Under the pieces are notes generated by a model. That model did no database searches and was not told the DNA's origin. It worked only from the letters and a program-made list of their open reading frames with translations. A stretch of 9,312 nt of DNA from Clostridiaceae bacterium (GTDB lineage: Bacteria; Bacillota; Clostridia; DSM-8532), in contig JAAYGP010000237.1 in NCBI GenBank assembly GCA_012727625.1, forward strand, positions 1 to 9,312. The letters are read 5' to 3'. A program made the translations under genes and the position numbers. Positions 1-5,461 of the stretch are shown piece by piece; position 1 is the first letter of the stretch, and each line of letters opens with the position of its first letter.

Positions 1-64
1 ATTCTGTTTACAATGTTCATGCCCACCCCTGTTGAAGCTTGTTTTGACTCTCCTACTCTTATCT

Positions 65-100
65 GCGAAACATTTGTTTATGTTTTTGGAATCGTTTCGC
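65..100. repeat. Inverted repeat GCGAAAC / GTTTCGC
   Basis: GCGAAAC at 65-71 is a perfect inverted copy of GTTTCGC at 94-100. The stem can be lengthened by ATT (72-74) pairing with AAT (90-92) if C93 is bulged. No T-run follows on either strand, so it is not an obvious intrinsic terminator. It could be a protein-binding palindrome or the relic of a gene end lying left of the window. Confidence 0.4.
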
Positions 101-307
101 AATTACCTATCTTATAGGCAATGAATTAAATTCAGGTTTTCCGTCCGGGAGTAACTGTATTATGCAATAATATAAAAAGTGCTGCTTAAAAAAAGAAAAC
201 AAAGCAGTAAATTATAAAATATACATATTGAATTAATAATAGGTTAACATATTACTTTCCTTAATACAACCGGCAATTGTTCCCACTGCGGATTGGTGAA
301 TGGACAA

Positions 308-337
308 AGTAAATGCAACCTTTGAAAGAGTAAATGC
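308..337. repeat. Direct repeat AGTAAATGC x2, 21-bp period (IS21-like end motif)
   Basis: AGTAAATGC occurs at 308-316 and 329-337, each followed by [A/G]AC, giving a period of 21 bp. The same nonamer recurs in the same orientation at 485-493. On the minus strand the unit reads GCATTTACT, which from memory resembles the multiple terminal repeats of IS21-family insertion sequences in Firmicutes. No transposase fragment is visible, so this would be a solo end or a decayed remnant. Confidence 0.4.
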
Positions 338-484
338 GACTGGGTTACATTCAGAAAGTAAGAATTATCCATTAAATATAATTGCAAGTATATTATGGAT
401 GTGAATAATTAATAATGTTGTAAATATAGTTAAAAGAAGCGTACACTAACCAGAAGGTTGCCTTTAGTACAATTTTTTAGAAGT

Positions 485-510
485 AGTAAATGCCACCCCT
501 GGTCAATTAA
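485..510. repeat. Possible IS21-like terminal motif (third AGTAAATGC copy plus CCACCCCTG)
   Basis: AGTAAATGC at 485-493 runs into CCACCCCTG at 493-501. CCACCCCTG also occurs at 23-31 in the same orientation, preceded by CATGC, so the two sites share the layout ATGC(C)-CACCCCTG followed by a T/A-rich flank. On the minus strand this reads CAGGGGTGGCATTTACT. I interpret 485-510 and about 16-36 as two similarly oriented outer ends of decayed IS21-like elements. The match is recalled, not searched. Confidence 0.35.
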
Positions 511-549
511 CTCCACTGCTGATACTTTTGCAAAATTAAAAATTTCTTA

Positions 550-578
550 TAGACATCTTCAATTTTTTATGTTAGTAT
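550..578 (+). promoter_or_regulatory. Putative sigma-A-type promoter of the pyr operon
   Basis: TAGACA at 550-555 differs at one position from the -35 consensus TTGACA. It is separated by exactly 17 bp from TAGTAT at 573-578, a weaker -10 match. Transcription would begin near 585-588, giving a very short untranslated lead before the leader ribosome binding site at 596-600. This is the best-spaced candidate by eye upstream of the leader. TTGCAA at 528-533 with TATAGA at 548-553 was considered, but its 14-bp spacer is too short. Confidence 0.45.
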
Positions 579-596
579 TACAAGGATATAGAAACG

Positions 597-690
597 GAGG
601 AAACAAAATTGGCTGAGTTTGGTAAATCTGGATCTGTCAATATCAGGAAAGTAGTGTTTATAGTCCTAAGCCAACGTGTTTCCTTTTTTT
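597..690 (+). promoter_or_regulatory. Long-range leader hairpin with U-tract (pause / ribosome-site-sequestering element)
   Basis: GGAAAC (599-604) pairs perfectly with GTTTCC (678-683), and TTGGCT (609-614) pairs perfectly with AGCCAA (669-674). The two helices are separated by a 4x3 internal loop. The 3' arm is followed at once by seven T residues (684-690) and then GTGTTTT, giving the layout of a terminator or pause site, although the roughly 54-nt loop is long for an efficient terminator. The 5' arm covers part of the leader ribosome binding site (GGAGG, 596-600) and the leader TTG start. Folding would therefore block leader translation, and an initiating ribosome would block folding. Pairing is read directly; function is inference. 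Confidence 0.45.
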
Positions 691-755
691 GTGTTTTAAT
701 GAATAAAATCAGACCGGTGATAACTCAGTATCGCTTAAATAAAAAATTATTATAA
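609..755 (+). CDS. Putative 48-aa pyr operon leader peptide
   Basis: A reading frame opens at TTG (609-611), eight bases after a strong GGAGG ribosome binding site (596-600), and ends at TAA (753-755). The product would be 48 residues, basic towards its C-terminus (ending in NKKLL), with no recognisable domain. The U-rich tract 679-697 lies mid-frame and encodes the segment VSFFCVL. The stop codon overlaps the first base pairs of the terminator hairpin at 754-786. This arrangement parallels the 44-codon leader of Escherichia coli pyrBI. There, RNA polymerase pausing in a U-rich stretch when UTP is low lets the leader ribosome catch up and disrupt the attenuator. The peptide itself is probably dispensable and the act of translation is what matters. 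No ATG is available, and strength rests on the ribosome site and on the position of the stop. Confidence 0.55.
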   Translation: MAEFGKSGSVNIRKVVFIVLSQRVSFFCVLMNKIRPVITQYRLNKKLL

Positions 756-786
756 ATGGTAAGACATTTAGTCTTACTATTTTTTT
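754..786 (+). terminator. Intrinsic terminator in the pyr leader (attenuator)
   Basis: GTAAGAC (759-765) and GTCTTAC (771-777) form a perfect 7-bp stem around an ATTTA loop. The stem extends outward through a G-U pair and A/T pairs to about 754/782, and a run of T residues ends at 786. This is a textbook Rho-independent terminator placed only about 50 bp before pyrB and with no complete gene before it, so it almost certainly acts as an attenuator. I found no upstream sequence clearly complementary to either arm that could serve as a classical antiterminator. The overlapping leader stop codon suggests that the ribosome does that job instead. Confidence 0.8.
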
Positions 787-834
787 GCAAATATTTCCTT
801 ATTCAATTTATGAAAGGAAAAGGTGAATCGTGGA

Positions 835-1758
835 ATGAAGCTCGAGAGAAAGGATGTATTGGGACTTAAGGAACTTTCTGCGGATGAAATTACATCGATA
901 TTGAATACTGCGGAGTATATGAGAAAAATTGTGTTGAGCGACAGCAAAAAAGTACACTATCTTCGTGGCAGGACCGTAATAACCTTATTTTATGAAAACA
1001 GCACTCGTACAAGGGTATCATTTGAATTGGCTGCTAAATACATGAGTGCTGACACGGTGAATATAACAGCAAACGCAAGCAGTGTCGCAAAAGGGGAGAC
1101 TCTCATGGACACCGGCAGGACTCTTGATTCCATGGGAGCCGACGTGATAATAATCCGGCATAATATGTCCGGTGCTCCGCATCATCTGGCTAAATATGTG
1201 AAAGCATCCGTGATAAACGCTGGGGACGGTATGCATGAACACCCAACCCAGGCGCTTCTTGATTTGTTCACAATACGCAGGCATCTTGGGGGATTTGACG
1301 GATTAAAGGTGGCTATTCTTGGAGATATCTATCACAGCCGTGTTGCACGGAGTAATATTATAGGGCTTCGAAAAATGGGAGCCACTCCCGTTGTATATGG
1401 ACCCGCCACTATGATGCCTGTGGAAATTGAAAAAATGGGGGCAGAAACAGCACCAACCCTGGAAGATGCCATAGAGAACGCAGATGTGGTTATGGGGCTG
1501 AGGGTGCAATTGGAAAGGCAGAAAAAGGCGCTTTTTCCATCCCGGTCTGAATATGCTAAATATTTTGGCATAAGCCCCGGTAAACTTAAAAATGCAAAAA
1601 AGAATGCCCTTGTTTTACATCCGGGCCCGGTTAACCGTGGAGTTGAAATGACGTCGGCAGTCATTGACGGGGATGACTCCGTTATAAACGAACAGGTAAC
1701 CAATGGGGTGGCAGTACGGATGGCTTTGCTGTATATGCTTACAGGCAGTGAACAGTGA
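835..1758 (+). CDS. pyrB: Aspartate carbamoyltransferase, catalytic chain (PyrB)
   Basis: PyrB catalyses the committed step, carbamoyl phosphate + L-aspartate to N-carbamoyl-L-aspartate + phosphate, in the cytoplasm. Family signatures are all present (numbering from ATG 835): the carbamoyl-phosphate loop STRTR at 56-60, the mobile loop with K86 in S-S-V-A-K-G-E, H136-P-T-Q139, R223-V-Q-L-E-R, and H262-P-G-P. At 307 residues the length is normal for a catalytic chain. I chose ATG 835 because AAGGTGA (820-826) sits at good spacing. An in-frame GTG at 823, giving four more residues (311 aa), is possible but has its purine-rich site only about 4 bases away. No pyrI regulatory chain follows, so a free catalytic trimer of the Bacillus type is expected. 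Expression should depend on read-through of the attenuator at 754-786. Confidence 0.96.
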   Translation: MKLERKDVLGLKELSADEITSILNTAEYMRKIVLSDSKKVHYLRGRTVITLFYENSTRTRVSFELAAKYMSADTVNITANASSVAKGETLMDTGRTLDSMGADVIIIRHNMSGAPHHLAKYVKASVINAGDGMHEHPTQALLDLFTIRRHLGGFDGLKVAILGDIYHSRVARSNIIGLRKMGATPVVYGPATMMPVEIEKMGAETAPTLEDAIENADVVMGLRVQLERQKKALFPSRSEYAKYFGISPGKLKNAKKNALVLHPGPVNRGVEMTSAVIDGDDSVINEQVTNGVAVRMALLYMLTGSEQ

Positions 1759-1806
1759 AATTGGCAGTGAGGAAATTGAAAGGTTAAAGATTCAAAAGTA
1801 TTCAGT

Positions 1807-1891
1807 CATTCATTTTACTCAAACAGCAGAAAAGCCGGGCAATTAAGACGGAATGACTCTGCAGTGGATTACAGGCATTCAAATTACTCAA
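1807..1891. repeat. Imperfect direct repeat in the pyrB-pyrC gap
   Basis: CATTCATTTTACTCAA (1807-1822) and CATTCAAATTACTCAA (1876-1891) match at 14 of 16 positions, 69 bp apart. They lie in the 159-bp untranslated gap between the pyrB stop and the pyrC start. The gap has no T-run terminator and no convincing promoter, so co-transcription is likely. The role of the repeat is unknown and it may be chance in AT-rich DNA. Confidence 0.35.
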
Positions 1892-1917
1892 GGAGATTAA
1901 CGGATTGGAGGATAATC

Positions 1918-3198
1918 ATGAAGCTGATAATAAAAAACGGGATTGTTGTTACGCATAACAAAGAGGTAAGACGGGACGTATTGGTGGAAAACGGATTAAT
2001 TACCGCTGTTGGAGCGGGCCTTGATACAGATGCCGACGAGGTTGTGGACGCAAAAGGCTGTTATGTCCTGCCAGGTCTTGTTGATGCCCATTGTCATCTT
2101 CGCGATCCGGGATATGAATACAAGGAGGATATTGTGTCAGGCACCAAAAGCGCCGCATTGGGCGGATTTACTTCCGTCGCGTGTATGGCAAACACAAATC
2201 CTGTGGCCGACAATAAGGCAGTCATACGGTATATTGTGGACAAAGCGACCAGGGAGGGTTATGTCAACGTATTCCCCATTGGCGCCATGACAAAAGGACA
2301 ATCAGGCGAAGAACTTGCTGAGATTGGGGAAATGAAAGAGGCTGGCATTGTAGGTGTTTCTGATGATGGTTATTCCGTTAAAAATTCGTCGGTTATGAGA
2401 AAGGTAATGCTGTACGCGAAAATGTTTGATGTGGCAGTGCTTTGTCATTGTGAAGACTTGGATCTTGCGGAGGAAGGGGTTATGAATGAGGGCTGCCTGT
2501 CAACAGAGATGGGCCTGAGGGGGATATCAAAAGCCTGTGAGGAAATTATGATTGCCAGGGATATAATTCTTTCAGAGCGTACACAGGTTCCGGTTCATAT
2601 ATGTCATGTAAGCACCGCGTTGGGAGTGGATCTTATACGCAAGGCAAAGGAAAGGGGAGTAAAGGTTACGGCGGAAACCTGTCCGCATTATTTCACCCTT
2701 ACGGAAAATGCCTGCGAAGGCTATAACACGATGGCTAAAGTAAACCCTCCGCTCAGGAAAAGTGAGGATGTTGAGGCAATAATTAACGGATTGTGCGATG
2801 GAACAATTGATATAATTGCAACAGACCATGCGCCTCATCATGCTGACGAAAAGAATGTGGAATTTGATAAAGCCGCCAATGGGATTGTTGGTTTTGAAAC
2901 TGCATTGCCTCTTTCCTATACAGCTCTTGTTGCCACAGGGAAGTTAACAATGCCGGAACTGGTGCAGACGCTGTGCAAGGGCCCGTCCGACATATTAAGA
3001 ATTAACAGGGGGGAGCTGAAAGCCGGAAGTGCAGCGGATATAACAATATTTGATCCGTCACCGTCATACAGGATTGACGTTGAAAAGTTTGCGTCGAAAA
3101 GCAAAAATTCGCCCTTTCATGGTTATCCGGTTAATGGAAGAGTGAATTTTACAATTGTGGGAGGAAAAATAACAGTAAGGAACGGAAAAATCGTGTAA
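1918..3198 (+). CDS. pyrC: Dihydroorotase, class I (PyrC)
   Basis: PyrC is a zinc amidohydrolase that reversibly cyclises N-carbamoyl-aspartate to dihydroorotate. The start at ATG 1918 is set by GGAGG at 1907-1911, six bases away, and gives 426 residues, typical for class I bacterial dihydroorotases. An in-frame GTG at 1864 lacks a ribosome site. All expected metal and catalytic positions are visible: H58-x-H60-L-R62-D-P-G near the N-terminus, the S-D149-D150-G motif, H177 in C-H-C-E-D, H230 in H-I-C-H-V-S, and D303 in T-D-H-A-P-H. The short N-terminal beta-sandwich (MKLIIKNG, V-V-D-A-K-G) and the C-terminal segment returning to it (I-T-V-R-N-G-K-I-V) are also normal. The protein should be active. 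It lies 159 bp after pyrB and 54 bp before the preferred pyrF start. Confidence 0.95.
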   Translation: MKLIIKNGIVVTHNKEVRRDVLVENGLITAVGAGLDTDADEVVDAKGCYVLPGLVDAHCHLRDPGYEYKEDIVSGTKSAALGGFTSVACMANTNPVADNKAVIRYIVDKATREGYVNVFPIGAMTKGQSGEELAEIGEMKEAGIVGVSDDGYSVKNSSVMRKVMLYAKMFDVAVLCHCEDLDLAEEGVMNEGCLSTEMGLRGISKACEEIMIARDIILSERTQVPVHICHVSTALGVDLIRKAKERGVKVTAETCPHYFTLTENACEGYNTMAKVNPPLRKSEDVEAIINGLCDGTIDIIATDHAPHHADEKNVEFDKAANGIVGFETALPLSYTALVATGKLTMPELVQTLCKGPSDILRINRGELKAGSAADITIFDPSPSYRIDVEKFASKSKNSPFHGYPVNGRVNFTIVGGKITVRNGKIV

Positions 3199-3252
3199 TG
3201 CAGGATGTTTAAACTGCGCTCCGTAAACTCATTTGCTGAAAGGATGGAAGAT

Positions 3253-4188
3253 ATGTTTTCAGACAAACTTATAGACAGAATTAATGAAAAACAAAATCCG
3301 ACAGTTTTAGGTCTTGATCCAAAGCTTGAATATATTCCGATATCAATCCGGCTGAAAAATCTCGAGCTTTATGGAAACACATTAAAGGCAGCGTCGGAAA
3401 GCATATTTGAATTCAACAGGAGGCTTATGGACGCCGTTGCCGACATAATTCCGGCTGTTAAACCACAATTGGCCTATTACGAAATGTACGGCCATGAAGG
3501 CCTGAGGGCGTTATACCGAACTATGGAATATGGAAGGGAAAAAGGCTTCATAATTATTGCTGACGGAAAAAGAAATGATATTGGCACAACTTCCGGCGCT
3601 TATTCCTCGGCGTACCTTGGGAAAACAATTCTGGAAAAAGGCGATGCCTCATATGCGTTCAATGCGGATGCTCTTACCGTAAACGGGTATTTGGGTACCG
3701 ATGGAATAAAACCGATGCTGGAGGATTGCAAAAATTATGATAAAGGAATTTTTGTCCTTGTTAAAACATCAAATCCCTCGTCGGTACAGGTGCAGGACAT
3801 GGTTCTTCAGGACGGAAGAAAGGTGTACGAGTTAATGGCGGACCTGGTTACAAAGTGGGGAGAGGATTTAATCGGGAAGCATGGTTATTCATCCGTGGGA
3901 GCGGTGGTTGGCGCAACCTGGCCGGAGCAGTTAAAATTATTGCGCAACAGAATGAATTCGGCTTATTTTCTTGTTCCCGGATATGGAGCCCAGGGCGGCA
4001 GCGCGAAAGATGTTGCCGTGGCTTTTGATAAAAACGGACTTGGTGCTGTTATAAATGCTTCAAGAAGCCTTATGTGTGCATACAGGCTTGAAAGATGGAA
4101 AAAGGATTTTTCAATTGAAGATTTTGATCTGGCATGCCGTGAAGAAGCCATCAGGATGCGGGAAGAGCTGAAAAACGAAATCGGTTGA
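3253..4188 (+). CDS. pyrF: Orotidine 5'-phosphate decarboxylase, type 2 (PyrF)
   Basis: PyrF decarboxylates OMP to UMP, the last step of the pathway. The sequence is the long type 2 form (311 aa) rather than the 230-240 aa type 1 form. Markers are NPTVLGLDP near the N-terminus, AVKPQLAYYEMYG, the catalytic D104-G-K106-R-N-D109-I, LTVNGYLGTDG, FVLVKTSNPSS, VGATWP, and the phosphate-binding VPGYGAQGG region. I chose ATG 3253, preceded by AAAGGA at suitable spacing, because the family usually begins a few residues before the D-R-I...N-P-T-V block. In-frame ATGs at 3205 and 3244 lack properly spaced ribosome sites. The 3205 start would give 327 aa and would sit almost directly on the pyrC stop. 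carA begins only 13 bp after the pyrF stop, so the two are surely co-transcribed. Confidence 0.94.
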   Translation: MFSDKLIDRINEKQNPTVLGLDPKLEYIPISIRLKNLELYGNTLKAASESIFEFNRRLMDAVADIIPAVKPQLAYYEMYGHEGLRALYRTMEYGREKGFIIIADGKRNDIGTTSGAYSSAYLGKTILEKGDASYAFNADALTVNGYLGTDGIKPMLEDCKNYDKGIFVLVKTSNPSSVQVQDMVLQDGRKVYELMADLVTKWGEDLIGKHGYSSVGAVVGATWPEQLKLLRNRMNSAYFLVPGYGAQGGSAKDVAVAFDKNGLGAVINASRSLMCAYRLERWKKDFSIEDFDLACREEAIRMREELKNEIG

Positions 4189-4201
4189 CGGAGGAAAGAA
4201 T

Positions 4202-5260
4202 ATGAAAGCCATATTAATGCTGGAGGATGGAACGGTATTTGTGGGAACATCCAAAGGAGCTTGTGGAAATACGGTCGGAGAGGTTGTTTTCAATACGGCC
4301 ATGACAGGTTATCAAAAAATATTGACAGATCCGTCAAATTATGGACAGATTGTTGCGATGACCTGCCCTCTTATTGGAAATTACGGCGTTAACAGTGAAG
4401 ACAGCGAATCCGGCAAAATACATGTTAAAGGTTTTATTGCAAGGGAAATATGCGATTTCCCGAACTATTGGCGAAGCAACGGAACCCTTGGGGAATATCT
4501 TAAAAGCAATAATATCGTATGCATTACAGGGATTGATACCCGGGCATTAACTGTGCATTTAAGGGATAACGGCACAATGAACGGTATTATAACTACCGGG
4601 GAAAACCCCGGCTATGACAATTTGCTGAAAAAAGCCCGTGAATACCGGATTTTAAAACCTGTTTCAAAGGTCACAACCTGTGATGTAAAACATTTCAAAG
4701 ACAGCGGGAAAAGAATCGCGATATTGGATTTGGGTGTAAAAAGAAGCTTGATTAACGCTTTCAGAAAAAGAAAATGTGAGTTGTTTTTATTCCCGTCATT
4801 TACACCACCGGAAGAGATTCTCGCGGTGAACCCCGATGGTGTAGTTATCTCTGATGGACCGGGTGATCCAAAGGATTGCGGGAAAGTTATAGAAACCATA
4901 AAGGGCCTTGCGGGGAAAAAGCCGATTTTCGGAGTATCCCTCGGGCATCAGGTGGCTGCTTTGGCTTTGGGCGCGGATACAGCTAAGTTGAAATATGGTC
5001 ATAGAGGAAACAATCATCCGGTCAGGGATATTAAAAGAGGGATATCCTTTACAACGTCGCAGAATCATGGGTTTACGGTAGTTTTGGAAAGTCTTTCTGA
5101 AAGCAGGGTGGAGGTTACTCATACAAGCATGAATGATGAAACGGTTGAAGGTTTAAGATATTCCGATGTGCCTGTCATAACCTGTCAGTTTGATCCTGAA
5201 ACCCTGCCCCGTACAGCAGGTATGGTTGATTTGATTGGAGATTTTTTAAAATTGTTATAA
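4202..5260 (+). CDS. carA: Carbamoyl-phosphate synthase small subunit with a degenerate glutaminase site (CarA)
   Basis: CarA normally hydrolyses glutamine and channels ammonia to CarB. The start at ATG 4202 follows GGAGG (4190-4194), and the 352-aa length is normal. The N-terminal domain is conserved (TGYQKILTDPS, ITGIDTRALT), as is the class I amidotransferase fold (S-D-G-P-G-D-P at 217-223; Q287-N-H-G-F291). The catalytic centre is not. The nucleophile motif normally G-I-C-L-G-H-Q reads G-V-S246-L-G-H-Q (codon TCC, 4937-4939), and the H-P-E motif reads D331-P-E (codon GAT, 5192-5194). The usual P-G-P after it reads P-R-T. Residues corresponding to E. coli C269 and H353 are thus both lost, while glutamine-contact residues (S45, L247, Q250, N288, G290, F291) and E333 remain. 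The frame is intact and resembles its neighbours in style. I infer a folded structural or regulatory partner for an ammonia-using synthase. The family call is certain; loss of activity is inference. Confidence 0.94.
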   Translation: MKAILMLEDGTVFVGTSKGACGNTVGEVVFNTAMTGYQKILTDPSNYGQIVAMTCPLIGNYGVNSEDSESGKIHVKGFIAREICDFPNYWRSNGTLGEYLKSNNIVCITGIDTRALTVHLRDNGTMNGIITTGENPGYDNLLKKAREYRILKPVSKVTTCDVKHFKDSGKRIAILDLGVKRSLINAFRKRKCELFLFPSFTPPEEILAVNPDGVVISDGPGDPKDCGKVIETIKGLAGKKPIFGVSLGHQVAALALGADTAKLKYGHRGNNHPVRDIKRGISFTTSQNHGFTVVLESLSESRVEVTHTSMNDETVEGLRYSDVPVITCQFDPETLPRTAGMVDLIGDFLKLL

Positions 5261-5461
5261 ACTGCTAAATACCTGAAATTATTGTTGTTTGTCATACTTA
5301 GGATACTGATTACCGATGTAGCTTCCGGAAAACTTACTTAACTATGTTACCACCGGTTGTTAAGATTTGATTAGCTGAAAATTCAACATATTCTGGCTTT
5401 TTTAATGTTCAGGGAAAGTGAAGGGATAAAGTTTACAGAAAAACACAGATGGAGGTTTGCT
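5261..5461 (+). promoter_or_regulatory. Unusual 201-bp carA-carB gap with hairpins
   Basis: carA and carB are usually nearly contiguous, but here 201 bp separate the carA stop from the preferred carB start. The gap holds a hairpin with perfect 6-bp arms CTTAAC (5337-5342) and GTTAAG (5359-5364) enclosing a smaller ACC/GGT pair. It also holds a weak stem AGC (5373-5375)/GCT (5396-5398) ending in a T-run (5398-5403). TTGATT (5367-5372), 16 bp, TATTCT (5389-5394) is a marginal promoter match. The carB frame stays open upstream to an ATG at 5405. These elements could allow separate control of carB, but none is strong. Confidence 0.3.

Larger units (their letters stand above)
1..549. other. Gene-free, AT-rich region with mobile-element-like repeats
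   Basis: I see no convincing coding sequence here on either strand. The longest readable stretch with an ATG is a 34-codon frame at 300-404 without a good ribosome binding site. The region holds short repeated motifs (annotated separately), an inverted repeat at 65-100, and a second inverted repeat CTGCTT/AAGCAG at 182-187/202-207. Read on the minus strand, that second repeat is followed by CAC and a T-run, so it could be a weak minus-strand terminator. The stretch is best read as intergenic DNA with decayed insertion-sequence ends upstream of the pyr promoter; that reading is inference. Confidence 0.6.

Noticed and set aside
300..404. 34-codon frame starting MDKVNATFERVNATG
   Set aside because: It has no convincing ribosome binding site. 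The VNAT duplication simply translates the 21-bp DNA repeat, and the frame lies in repeat-rich intergenic DNA.
711..728. Possible PyrR-binding loop (AGACCGGTGATAACTCAG)
   Set aside because: It shares A-G-x-C-C-x-G-x-G-A with the known ARUCCNGNGAGGYU consensus but fails at the U before CC and at the GGYU end. The flanking bases do not form the CAG/CUG upper stem. The local hairpin ATCA/TGAT instead puts GACCGG in the loop.
3205..3252. Upstream in-frame start for pyrF (ATG 3205)
   Set aside because: It sits 6 bases after the pyrC stop with no ribosome site, and it adds 16 residues not expected for the family. ATG 3253 fits both the family start and the ribosome site better.
4202..5260. carA as a pseudogene
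   Set aside because: The frame is full length without stops or shifts, the ribosome site is strong, and all fold-defining motifs other than the catalytic pair and the adjacent P-G-P remain. A maintained but non-catalytic subunit fits better.
5405..5461. Upstream in-frame ATG for carB
   Set aside because: It lacks a ribosome site, directly follows a T-run, and adds 19 residues before the canonical start. GGAGG at 5451-5455 clearly sets ATG 5462.
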